Source of the DNA: Dactylis glomerata
Lineage: Eukaryota; Streptophyta; Magnoliopsida; Poales; Poaceae
Direction: 5' to 3'
Assembly: GCA_007115705.1 (NCBI GenBank)
Contig: QXEO01001135.1
Span: 744,001-808,000, forward strand
Length of the DNA: 64,000 nucleotides
Part shown: piece by piece, positions 50,201 through 60,470 of the stretch
Layout of the letters: every line of letters begins with the position of its first letter
Numbering within the stretch: the stretch's first letter is position 1
The notes under the pieces: model-generated
What the model was told of the DNA's origin: nothing
Seen by the model: the letters and a program-made list of their open reading frames with translations, nothing else
The model's database searches: none
Made by a program: the position numbers and the translations under genes

Positions 50201-51308
50201 TCACTTGTTAAAGTTGTTTTGTGAATAAAATTAACAACTTCAACTAAAATGAACTACCTGGGTGGAGTGGTTTGATAAGAGGAGGTCGGAGTAGGTGGGT
50301 TCTGGGGCACATGCTTGTATAGATATGTAGCTCAGGATACTGCTCGAGATTACCACTCAGGATTAAAGAGATTAATATGGCTTTCATGTTTAGATGTACT
50401 TCCTGTGCAACCTTATGACATTATGGGCTCTGTCTTGATTGAGTATGATTAAGGGTTCAACCATGGGTACTGACAGAGGGTGGTAGCATAATATAGGGGG
50501 CACGGTCAGATCCGTTTGGTTGAATATTTTTTCTGAAAGGTCTTGTTTCATTTTATGTATGGGCGTAAAATGAATCTTAAGGTGAAAGTGCACAACCCTT
50601 GCAAGGTTTTAAAATCTAATCGATTAGCTGCGTCCTCTGAATGGACAATTGAGTCTCTAGCCATGGAATGATCAGAAGAATCTTATCATCATTTCTGAAT
50701 GTTTTAAAACTTGAATAGAAACCCTAGAGGAGCTCAGGCTCATGCCCCGAAAAGGTATGGTTGTCTGGTTGGTCCAACTTTGTTAAGTTTCGCCCAGAAA
50801 CTACATACCGGCCAGTATGTAATGTATGGGGGTTATCTTGACCCTCATAAACTAAAATTTTGAAAGAAAGAGTTTTGCAAAGATTGTAGGATAAAATTGG
50901 CCTTTTGCAAATTAGCCTTTGAGATCCACTAAGCCAGATATCATGTAGTCTAGATTTTTCACAAATGCCACCAAATATGTGTCATTTGCCAGTATGTTGT
51001 TGTACTGACCCCTCTGAGGCTGCATATTCAAACGTGCAGGTTTTATTTCGAGTAAGGAACCAGGAGTAGGATCTCGAGCTTACATTCCAACATGTCTGCC
51101 TGTGGCACTTGATGAAGATGGAGGCTCATTGCTAATATGCTTTATGCTGTGTACTCGTAAGGTTGAAGACCTATGTAACTGGATTTACGTTATATTTATT
51201 GATGCTATTGCAATGATTACTATATTTTGTACTGTGGTGCTATCTACTGATCCAGGGAATGGCACAGATGCATAGGAGTTCTGTCTTTTAATAAGGCAGG
51301 GCGCTACA
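47239..51308 (+). repeat. 3' LTR of element B (4070 bp)
   Basis: Close copy of the 5' LTR. The TATAAAA at 41477 in the 5' LTR reads TAAAAAA at the matching place here (about 48047). Confidence 0.93.
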
Positions 51309-51313
51309 AAAAG

Positions 51314-52728
51314 CCAAAGTCCCTAATTACCTGACCCGAAGACGGAGTCGAAATGAGAGCAGGAGACAAACCGGAGGCCGGCCACACCATATGGTGGCGC
51401 GGGCCCCCCTTGGCCACGCCACCAGGGGGTGTGACCGCCTGGTCCACCCCATGACATCGCCCTTCTGCCTATATATTCTCCTTGGCAAGAAAACCCTAGG
51501 GGCCGGAACTCTTTTCCAGAAAACATACTACAAGCCGCCGGCGTCGTTGACGCGAGATCAGGAGGGTCCAGAAGCTATTCCCAGCACCCTGCCTGAGAGG
51601 GGAATCACCACCGGAGGCCTTCTTCATCACCATGCCTGCCTCTGGAGTGATATGTGAGTAGTCTACCTTGGACTACGGGTCCATAGCAGTAGCTAGATGG
51701 ATGTCTTCTCCTCCACGTGCTTCATGTTTAGATCTTGTGAGCTGCCTATCATGATCAAGGTCAACGTTATGTAATTCTACATGTTGTGTTTGTTGGGATC
51801 CGATGAATATTGAGTACTATGTCAAGTTGATTTTTGATTTATCATCTCTATGTTGTTTATGATCTTGCATGCTCTCCGTTGCTAGTAGATATCTTGGCTG
51901 AGTAGATGCTAGTAACTCCAAGAGGGAGTATTTATGCTCGATAGTGGGTTCATGCCTCTGGTAACTTGGGGGAGTGACAACAACCTCTAAAGTTGTAGAT
52001 GTGCTGTTGATACTAGGAAGAAAACATCAATCTTGTGTCCAAGGACATTTGTATTGTTTACTTTACACACTTTGCTTAAGGCGATAATCTGTTGCTTGCA
52101 ACTTAATACCCAACGATTGTTCAGATGATATCTGACGGGTGGATTATTAGGCATAGATGCAATTGGATTATGGTCTATGTATTATGTTGTAATGCCCAAG
52201 TGAATCTCATAGTGATCCTCATGACATGTACATGCATTGCTTGCATTCTTTATTCTGTCAATTGCCCAACTGTAATTTGTTTACCCAGCATGTTATTTAT
52301 CTTTATGGAGAGACACCTCTAGTGAACTATGGACCCCAGTCCATTCTTTTACATTCATATTACCGTTTACCTTTTACAAGCATTATTTAATTTCTCACAA
52401 ACAACTATCTTTTACCACACGATACGTTTAATCCTTTGTTTACAGCAAACTGGTGAGATTGACAACCTCACTACTAGTTGGGGCAAAGTACTTTGGTTGT
52501 GTTGTGTGCAGGTTCCATGTTGCCGCTGGTGCAGAGATTCGCCTAGATAGGCGCCATAAACAAATTGTCTGGAGCATCGCCAAGCTAGCTAGCATCAACC
52601 TTCGGAAGTGGTTTCTTTCTCCTACTGGTTCGATTAAACCTTGGTTTCATATTGAGGGAAACTTGTCGCTATGCTCATCATACCTTCCTCTTGGGGTTCC
52701 CAACTGGGTGGCTAAGCACCGCCAATCA
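51314..52728 (+). repeat. 3' LTR of element A, right portion (1415 bp)
   Basis: Resumes at the base following the AAAAG duplication and matches 20067-21481 of the 5' LTR, ending GCCAATCA and followed by CATGC. Confidence 0.93.
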
Positions 52729-52806
52729 CATGCAAATCATCGTTTTGGTCAATAATGATTCAGCTTAGAAAAGAAATGAAAGTAGAATATTGATGAGAAA
52801 CTGACT

Positions 52807-53094
52807 TTGTTGCCAGATAAATTCATGAGGTTGTTCTTCAAAGTTTGTCGGGGCACCATCAAGGAAGATCTCATGAAAGTCATCAAGCTATTATCCATCC
52901 TCCACTTTGAGAATTTTCATTGGCTAAATTTTACCAACATTGTTCTAATTCCTAAGAAGGAAGGCACTAAATCCATTTTTGATTTTAGACCCATTAGCCT
53001 CATCTATGTTGTGGCAAAGACAATTGCTAAGATGATGGCCACTCGCCTTGCTCCTTTCATGACCACCATAATTTCAATGTCAAGTCCTTCCAAC
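52807..53094 (+). pseudogene. LINE (L1-type) reverse-transcriptase fragment
   Basis: The translated frame contains NFTNIVLIPKKEGTKSIFDF followed by RPISLIYVVAKTIAKMMATR, the conserved N-terminal fingers region of plant L1-type RT. About 95 codons remain. No endonuclease, YADD box or poly(A) tail is present, so both ends are truncated. It is non-functional. Confidence 0.85.
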
Positions 53095-53095
53095 T

Positions 53096-53155
53096 ACTTG
53101 TATGTGCACAACTACCCTTCCAACTACTTGTATGTGCACAACTACGCTAGATAGC
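53096..53155 (+). repeat. 30-bp tandem duplication
   Basis: CCTTCCAACTACTTGTATGT + GCACAACTAC occurs twice in a row, immediately after the LINE fragment. Confidence 0.92.
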
Positions 53156-53384
53156 TTCACAAGACAAGAATTCTGACCGGAGAGTGAACAAGGCATTTGC
53201 TCTCCTGGTAACTCCAAATTCTATTCATCCACGTTAGCAGTGGGACCAGTCAGGTGACAGAGTATTCTTTCCATTAAATTGAATAATATCCGCCACCGTC
53301 ATCGTCTTCCTCCCAGCACTTCCCTGCCATTGCTGCACTTCTCAGCTCTCGCCCCGCAAGCGCTTCTGCCCCAACGTCGCCGCC

Positions 53385-54736
53385 ATGGGCAAGAGAAGAT
53401 CTTCCGCCACTGGCATCGCCGTGGGTGCTGCAAAGAAGGCCAAGAAGAACACCAAGGCCGCTGACTCTGATGCGCCCACCATGGACAACTGGAGCCAAAC
53501 CAAGTTCCTGGAGCAAGATTTCCAGAAGATCGCGAAGACCGGCATTCTAAGAGATGACCCCGTGGAGGTTCGCATCAGCGGGCCAGAAATCATCCCTCGG
53601 CCACCTGCAGGATTCCGGGTACTCTTTCTTGCTTTCGTCCTCCGCGGGCTTTCTTTTCCTCCACATGAATTCCTCCGCGGACTCCTTTTCGCATACGGGA
53701 TTCAGCTCCACGATCTGAATCCCAATACCATCCTGCACATAGCGTGCTTCATCATGCTGTGTGAATGTTTCCGGGGGATCGAACCCCATTGGGCGCTGTG
53801 GAGGTGAATTTTCACTGTTAGGCGCCCTCTAAATTATCAAACCGGCGGTTTCAACTGCACGGTTCACCCTGATGTCGAATATTTTGTGCTGCGGATGCCT
53901 GAGAACAACCCTGGCTGGAGGACAAGATGGTTCTATGCCAGAGACCAACCCATCGCCGGCCAGAACTTCGGGATTGAAGAGTTCCATGCCACCAGTGCCC
54001 TTCGGCCCAGGGTGTCTTGGGCGCATGCACTGACTGATGAAGAGATGATGATCATAGAGCCTTTGGTGGAGAAAATCATGCAGCTGCGATCCATCCCTAG
54101 AAAAGAGGTGAATTGCCTCCAACTGATACACACTTTCGTCGAGCGCCGAGTATAGCCCCTCGTTGCACGAGCGCACTACATGTGGGACTACACGGGGCAT
54201 CGAGACTCAACCCGATTTACCTTCGATGAGCTGAAGGAAGCTAAAATCGATGAAGGAGTGCGCACCGTCACTTCGCTGACAAAAAAGATGACCGTGCCAA
54301 AGGACTTTGGGACAGAGGCATTCAGCAAGTCCCATCCTCGCACCAAGGTACGTGTTTCCGCCTATTTAATCAAAAAAATTTAACGCCTGTTGAATCTTTC
54401 CATTGAGGTTTATAGACTGAGCCGATGTTTCTTGCTTAGATTATCGACATAGCTCGCTGTTACCCGCCTCAGCCGGAAGGAGGTGAATTCCCTAGGCACG
54501 AGTTCGCTGAAGTGCCCAAAGAATCGACCTTCGTCGCTCCAATGACATTGCACGCCTCGACGAAGCGTAAGAATGCCGTCGAACTTGACAGAGTCGAGGA
54601 TTCTGAGGATTTTGACGGCCATAATTTTTCTTCTGATGAAGATGATGGTACGTTCATTCCCATGAAGCCTCTCGCCAGTCGCCCTCCTCCTCGATCTGGG
54701 AAGAAAATCCTTCCCAATTTCGGTGTCGATGCCTAG
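53385..54736 (+). pseudogene. 'Putative gypsy type transposon' (Transposase_28-like) gene, two exons, two nonsense codons
   Basis: Starts in a strong context (GCCGCCATGG). Exon 1 53385-54347 and exon 2 54440-54736 join in phase across a 92-nt intron (donor GTACGT, acceptor TTAG) to give 420 codons. The N-terminus is Lys/Ala-rich; residues ~85-140 (RGLLFAYGIQLHDLNPNT, CECFRGIEPHWALW) match the grass family filed as 'putative gypsy type transposon'. The C-terminus is acidic, with EDSEDFDGHNFSSDEDDG. The frame is interrupted by TGA at 53805-53807 and TAG at 54153-54155, each one C-to-T change from Arg (CGA) or Gln (CAG). Otherwise frame and splice sites are intact, so decay is recent. The host element and its ends were not found; molecular function is unknown. 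Confidence 0.75.
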
Positions 54737-55845
54737 TTGATATATTACAACCAACAAAAGTAAATTTACATGTGTTGGATTGTTCTAATTCTGCTAGAAT
54801 AGAATCAGATATTTCATATCCTTTGTGTTTGTCCCAACACATGTTGCTTAGTTGTGCTATGGATTTGTACTTCATTGATCTTTGCAAACTAAGATGCATC
54901 TTAGACGTTGCTAGCTTATCTTGATCGTACATATGTTTCTTCTATATATCAAAGTAGAGCAATTGAAGCATGGTATAAATCTGTTTTGTTCTCCAATGTG
55001 TTGGCTTGGTTTGATCGTGCTCATAATAAATTTGATCATGGAGCTTCTATGCGGACACTTGATTTAATCCTGCATAATAAGACTATATACATATTTTGTC
55101 CTTGACGTGCTCATGACTATATGAACTTCACTTATATTTGCAATTTCAGTTGCATCTTGTCTACTGGGAATATTCATCAAGTTAACAAAACAGATACACC
55201 ATGTTATATCTACATATACTGTGCGTACACGTTGTTCTTTTTGTTTCATCCATTTTCAGCTTACCCAAAGCCGATGACAGCTTTTCCTGAAGAAAAGGAG
55301 GATGATGAGGATATATACATGTATTATGATGATTGTTGTTGTTTGACCTGAAAGGAAATATTGAGTCTGACCGATGGTTATTATCAGGTGAATTTATTCC
55401 TTATCAAAAATAATACTATAATATTCAAGAATTATATACTACCTAAATCACTGTGTTATGATTTGACTAGTCAGTGGGAGGAGAGGAAGGAAGCCGAAGA
55501 CGACCAACACAAGAAGCCAATTAAAGTGGACTGATTTGAGGACAAGTCTATCGGAAGCAAAGTCAAATGGCCAGGGACATATTCTGCACATACACTTAGG
55601 CTTGCAAATGTGGTGCTACAAAAGATGCTAATTTCAGGCTTGTGCACTCACGTATCACGAGGTGGGGTCCAGCCATCATGCAATGTTCCTTTGGTCTCGA
55701 TGCATATGACCAAGAGACATGCGCGTATGGAGCTGCACATCTGATCATCTGCCTTCACGTGTAAACAAGGTGGATTCGAGAGTGGGCCTTCTCAACGTCA
55801 TCAGCCCAAAAGCCCACGAGGCATACGATAGACGTCGAGGCGGCG
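54737..55845. other. Unassigned AT-rich sequence
   Basis: Only short frames without motifs. A GAGGAGAGGAAGGAAGCC stretch near 55480 follows a TCAG acceptor-like site and might be a further exon of the neighbouring pseudogene, but nothing supports it. Confidence 0.3.
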
Positions 55846-56376
55846 GCCGAATCCTATATAGCGCCCGTTAGCGCGCGCTATTAATGCGCGCTAACGGGGC
55901 GATGTGTTTGGGCCGCGGCCCATTTAGGTGCAGGTTTTTGTTTTTATCTATTTTTTTCAGTTTTTTCGATTTTTACTGGTTCTTTTTCTGATCGCGGTTT
56001 TCACTGGTTTTTCGCATTTCTTAATGATTTTCGAATTTTTGTTCAGATTCGAAAATTGTTCAAATTCGAAAATTGTTCAAATTCAAATTTTGTTCAAATT
56101 CGGATTTTGTTCAAGCTCAGTTTTTTGTTCAAATTCGATTTATTGTTCAAGTTCGTTTTTTGTTCAAATTCGATTTTTGCTTAAATTTGAATTTTGTTCA
56201 AATTAAAATTTGTTTAAATTAAAATTTGTTCGAATTCGAAATTGTTCAGATTTCAGAAAAGAGAAACGTTAAAAAAGAAAAAATCTGGGGAGCATTTCTT
56301 ACTAGGCCAGCCCATAAAGGAAACTACACGGGCGCGCCCTCTTACTGCGCGCTAACGGGCGCGCTATAGGAGGCCC
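55846..56376. mobile_element. MULE-like MITE with GCGCCCGTTAGCGCGC ends and TTGTTCAAATTCGA repeats
   Basis: CGAGGCGGCG (55836-55845) and CGAGGTGGCG (56377-56386) are 9/10 alike, a likely 9-bp duplication with one change. TIRs share TCCTATA and GCGCCCGTTAGCGCGC. The left end folds on itself: CCCGTTAGCGCGC (55864) pairs with GCGCGCTAACGGG (55886). The interior (56030-56250) is a degenerate array of TTGTTCAAATTCGAAAA/TTTT units. Non-coding. Confidence 0.75.
56030..56250 (+). repeat. Degenerate 17-18 bp tandem array TTTTTGTTCAAATTCGA
   Basis: About a dozen imperfect units between the TIRs of the MULE-like MITE. It creates an open but low-complexity frame (Phe/Ser/Cys/Gln-rich) that I do not regard as a gene. 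Confidence 0.8.
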
Positions 56377-57155
56377 CGAGGTGGCGCACCTGATGTCTTC
56401 CCGAAATAAGTAGTTCAGCGCCTTGTAATTTTAGTGAGACTAGCATGATATCCGTGCGTTACTAGGGACTAAAAAATAATAATTTATCTATACCTAATAA
56501 TAAAAGCAGTAAGGTTTTCGTCGTCAACTAGTTTTTTTGGATCGATTTGTCCTCCCACCAAATCGTATATTACACATAACTGCCATTAGTACGTTTTCAT
56601 CCGTCGTACATTATTTTCGTGTGTTACCGATTAAGTATCCGCGTCTGTCTCATACACGGGACATCAAGGCCCCATACAAGTTATCTGGCACGGAGGAGGC
56701 TAGGAGAGGTACCTACACACAGTGCCAATAAAAGAGGAGAGCTACACACGATAGACAAATCGATCGATCGATCACGCCCATACACGTCTTTCTTTTTCGG
56801 TCATCCTCTCTTCCGCTCTTCACCATGAGACAGCGCGACGACCACTGTGCATGGCCAGATGACAACGCTGCCGGACAACAACGCTGCTTGCAACTAAATC
56901 GAGAATCTGCCGCAATGCTGGCGACCGTGGGGCACTCCCGCAATGCAGGGGACGATGGGGCGCAACCTGAATCCGCCTGATGCAGGGAGCTGCGAGGCGT
57001 CGTCGGTCGTCGCGAAGTGCGCCTGGAGGGCGGTGGATTGCCAAGTAATTGATTTCTGCATTTTGCATTCATGATTCATACTGTATCCAATGACTGCATA
57101 TATCACGCTGAGATCAAATCGACCTATCAGACACATGAGCTAGATTCGACAAGAG

Positions 57156-57437
57156 ATGAAGCAAAGATGGCGCTGCCATGATGGAGAAATAGAAATCTAC
57201 GATGTCATGAATAAGAAGGGCAAGATGATCACGCTGGTCAGCTCCGACGGCCAGTGCTTCGATCCAAGTCACAGCATAGGTTGCCGCCGTCGTCTCATTA
57301 GCAGACCAGCTCGGAGCGGGAGGCTGAAGAGGCCCCTTACGGCGACGCCCATGGAACGGCCGGTGGCGGTGCAAGAGGAGTACAATGCCGGCGATGTTGC
57401 ATGCAGATTAGTGAGCACGACGTCGACGTACCGCTGA
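57156..57437 (+). pseudogene. Possible SKP1-like gene fragment inside the Helitron
   Basis: The frame contains KGKMITLVSSDGQCFD, resembling the N-terminal strand of SKP1-family proteins (SCF ubiquitin ligase adaptors), which read similarly around ITLKSSDG. Similarity stops after about 15 residues. A few residues in the next frame (GDFLNLKAV, ~57460-57490) recall the later NYLNIKGLL helix. If right, this is a captured, rearranged piece with no intact domain. The match is short. Confidence 0.35.
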
Positions 57438-57565
57438 TCACCACCTACATGGTCGACGTGGAAGGGGACTTCTTAAACTTGAAAGCGGTTGCCATGTTCA
57501 GGGAAGAGCACGGGCAGCAACTGGCGCTGTTCGTCCTTCGACAGAAACCGGACGCATCGGCCTAC

Positions 57566-57689
57566 ATGCAACCTATTCGATCGCTCCTCGTCGGCACATG
57601 CGTCTGGGATGAGGCAGAGGAGCTCATATGCAACCTATTCGATCGCTCCTCGTCGGCACACGCGTCTGGGATGAGGCAGAGGAGCTCAG
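57566..57689 (+). repeat. 62-bp tandem duplication inside the Helitron
   Basis: ATGCAACCTATTCGATCGCT at 57566 repeats at 57628 with one or two changes. Because 62 is not a multiple of three, it shifts the frame of the overlapping 57401-57778 reading frame. Confidence 0.9.
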
Positions 57690-58040
57690 CCGCTGGCATG
57701 AGTCCTGAGCATGGATGCGGAACTGCTGGAGCGCATGCACGCGGACGCGGTGGCGGAAGAGCTCGGCAGCTGGCCTGAGCGTGGATGCGGAACTGCCCGA
57801 CCAAATCGACATTTTGGTTTGTTCGACTTGGTTCGGCAAGCGATGACAATGCCTCTGTCCGGCATGCCCTCTAGCTAAAGCAGTCCGATATAACCAATCG
57901 CGTTCCATGACCGAGCGACGACATGCGCCTCCATGGCCTTGCATGCCTACCGTCGAACAGCAGCACAACAAGGTGACGACAAGCAGCGGTGAAATCTCTT
58001 CTACTATCCAAACACGTTATTTCTCTAACTGAACATATTA

Positions 58041-58088
58041 CTCCATCCGTTTCATAATTCTTGACTAAGAATTATGGAACGGAAAGAG
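58041..58088. mobile_element. Minimal Stowaway-like hairpin (48 bp) within the Helitron
   Basis: CTCCATCCGTTTCATAATTC is followed by an inverted GAATTATGGAACGGAAAGAG, with TA on both sides (58039-58040, 58089-58090). It looks like a Stowaway reduced to its terminal repeats. Confidence 0.7.
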
Positions 58089-58443
58089 TAGTATTTAATA
58101 TGGTGCATGCAAATTTTCTTCTAATATGTGTATATTCAAACCATATGGTTAGACTGGGTTGTTATTGTATTGGTACTGGTACATATAGGAATGTTTTAAA
58201 ATAGACCATTGACTATATCAAGACATGGGTGCCTTATGTAAGTGAAATTTATAGAAATTAAAATTTCCCTAGGATTACTTTGTGAGATCTTACAAGGATT
58301 TAGCCCATATAATACATGTCATTCTTTTTTAGCATTAAACCTTATTTTTTCACAATAAAGTATTCTTATAATCGACTTCAAAAGTGTATTACCATATTAA
58401 TTAGTTAGCTTGATCTGGTGCAACGCACGGGCATCATTACTAG

Positions 58444-60345
58444 TTATTTATAAAATTGATATCTCATTTTACACGAATCATCGCTGATTTAAATCATTAT
58501 GGGTGAGACTACCACCAATAAAATAATGATGATAAGAATAGTATATCCATTTATTTTTCAAAATGATGAGAACAATAATATGTAGAATATTGAATATGAC
58601 ATGTGGTATTCTATATTTTGCATCGGCAGCATGCTTGAGCACTGACTACTCCTGACCTTAGAAACCATCAGTGAAGGAGGATACTACAAAGTTAGAAACG
58701 CATAAAGTGGAAAGGCTAAATTTATATTGTTTTGACTGCAAAATATGAACTCCGTAGAAGCTTTCCATAATCTTTCGCAGTTCACTACCTACTTCTCAGA
58801 TCATCAACAAATTTGTTTTTACAAATTCGTGTGTGTACGAAGACTCTACAATATGCGTTGACCTGTACCAATTTCAGACCTCACGTTCTACTCATAGCCG
58901 TCATTTATTCAGGCAGCCTATCTGACAGGGGAGGAAAAATATACTGGCAAAAGCAAAGCTTCCGAATACTCTCGGCGAGAATGCGCGACCAGGGTCTTGA
59001 CGTGATGAGAGGCGTGAGCGAGGGATCCTCTGAAATACGGATGCTCATCTTTCTCCCCAAATCTTCTTAAATTATCCCCCAAATCTCACATTGACTCCAA
59101 TTCGTTGTAGAATCTGGCAAATTTGCAAATTGGAAGCACAAATCCACCAGCCCATCCCATTCCCTTGGATTTCGAGCAGGACAGTACTTGTTCGATTTGA
59201 GCACGAGCTCACATGCCACCCAGGCTTTCCATTCTCGTTGGCCCGGGGGCGACGCGGAGGACTTCCTGCTCGAGGCGGGGCACAGGGGCGAGGCGGCGCT
59301 ATGGCTGAGGGTGGTCGTCCAGCCGGAGGAGGGGCACGGGCTGGAGTAGGACAACAGCGAGCTCGGTGCTCAGGAGGAGGTCGAACGGCGGGGTCTCGAA
59401 CGGATCTGGAGGAGGAAGGTGGTTGGGAGGAGGTCGTTTGGTGGGATCTTGTACCAACTTCCCGCAAATGGTGTCCCTCTCCCACGTGACGCAACCCTCC
59501 CTAGCTCCTCCCTCCCCCATCGACGGCAGCGCTCCAACAGTTTCTCGATGGAGAACAACATGAACAGATCCCTTTACGGCGGAGGTCGTTCGGCACGCTC
59601 CTCGGATGGCATGGCGGTTTGAATGGAAAGCTCGAAGTTCGGGGTGGTGAGAGCCGGAGGAAGGGGGAAGGAGAGAGGGCTGCAGCATGGGGGCGCGCTG
59701 GCCACGACCGAGGCGGAAGAGCTCCGATGGGGGAAGGGAGAGAGATATAAGGGAAGGGGAAAAAATTGAATCGGTATGTTCACTTAGCGGTGGCAATTCA
59801 ATGTAAATAGTATAAAAACTAAGGGTATTTTTATAACGACCTCGCTTTGCAGTTTTATTAATAGAGATCATGTTTAGACAAAACATATTTTTGTTGAACT
59901 GCTGTAAGATTTTATCTGAATTCCTCTACATCAAATCATATTGATTGGTGAGATATTACTATAACTTTAGTGTGATCTGTTGTTTCATTGGAAATCAGTA
60001 GATTATAAACTACCGTGTCGTGGTCGACGGCTACGTGCGCAGATGTGTGTAGTCGTGAATATCCAAAAAGTTGAGGGCTGTTGCATTGGCATCAGGGCTC
60101 AAGCGAGGAGAGTTACACCAAGTTATCTTCATGATAAGGATCACGCCGATGATCCTTGAGTTTTGCCCGATCTTTTACAACGAGTCTACCCGGATAGAAA
60201 TCCTTCCAACAATGCCAATGGACGTTACCTAAAGAAGAGGAACGAATCCAGCAAGCAACGTGATGAAGATCACCACGCCTCGAACCACAGCTCGATAATC
60301 CTTGATGACACAAGAACACTCGCATCAATCTTTATTGTATAACAC
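58444..60345. other. Unassigned intergenic sequence with a GC-rich block
   Basis: AT-rich to about 59100, then GC-rich 59220-59760 with overlapping frames on both strands (longest 59299-59886 on -, 195 codons). None has a recognisable motif; composition alone keeps them open. No element ends found. Confidence 0.3.
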
Positions 60346-60429
60346 AGCAACGCTGTTTCCACAGAGGGATGATACACGCTAGAACACCACGCGATAATTT
60401 TAGACTAAACAACCGAACTCCCTAAACCC

Positions 60430-60470
60430 TAGGACGCTTGGCTCCTTTTATAGGAGGATGTGGCGCCCCA
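60430..60470 (-). promoter_or_regulatory. Possible minus-strand promoter (TATAAAA)
   Basis: Read on the - strand: CCTATAAAAGGAGCC at about 60453-60439 followed by CCTAGGGTTTAGGG. This resembles an LTR or gene core promoter. It lies downstream of the protease frame. Confidence 0.35.

Larger units (their letters stand above)
40669..51308 (+). mobile_element. Element B: long-LTR Gypsy-like retrotransposon nested in the 3' LTR of A (10.6 kb)
   Basis: Begins TGTAACATCCCAAGATT and ends GGGCGCTACA, flanked by AAAAG at 40664-40668 and 51309-51313. 5' LTR 40669-44736 (4068 bp), 3' LTR 47239-51308 (4070 bp). TGGTATCAGAGC at 44740 is an exact initiator-tRNA-Met primer site. TTTTAAGGGTGGTAG precedes the 3' LTR. 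The 2.5-kb interior keeps pieces of gag but no pol. A hand comparison of the first ~190 LTR bases gives about 4 mismatches, so it looks younger than A. Confidence 0.93.
19853..52728 (+). mobile_element. Element A: Athila-like Gypsy retrotransposon, interrupted by elements C and B
   Basis: Begins TGATACGTCTCAAACG and ends GCCAATCA, flanked by CATGC at 19848-19852 and 52729-52733. 5' LTR 19853-21481 (1629 bp). The 3' LTR is split: 40455-40668 plus 51314-52728, again 1629 bp. Ten bases after the 5' LTR is TGGCGCCGTTGCCGGGGA (21492-21509), complementary to the 3' end of tRNA-Asp, as in Athila-type Gypsy elements. A purine-rich AGCTTGGGGATGC precedes the 3' LTR. Without its guests A is about 6.6 kb with only ~3.35 kb of internal sequence and no visible protease, RT or integrase, so it is non-autonomous. 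Confidence 0.92.
56487..58443 (+). mobile_element. Non-autonomous Helitron (1.96 kb) with captured-looking sequence
   Basis: Starts TCTATACCTAATAATAAAAG with A just outside (56486) and ends GGTGCAACGCACGGGCATCA then TTACTAG with T outside (58444): a 5' TC, 3' CTAG and A^T insertion, as Helitrons require. Near the 3' end GTGC-AAC-GCAC can form a small hairpin. No Rep/helicase frame. The middle (56800-57970) is GC-rich and gene-like. Confidence 0.75.

Noticed and set aside
56030..56250. 92-codon Phe/Cys/Ser-rich frame
   Set aside because: Produced by the TTGTTCAAATTCGA tandem array; not a protein gene.
59299..59886. 195-codon open frame on the - strand
   Set aside because: Low-complexity Pro/Ser/Leu-rich translation in a GC-rich block, overlapped by open frames in other phases; no domain seen.
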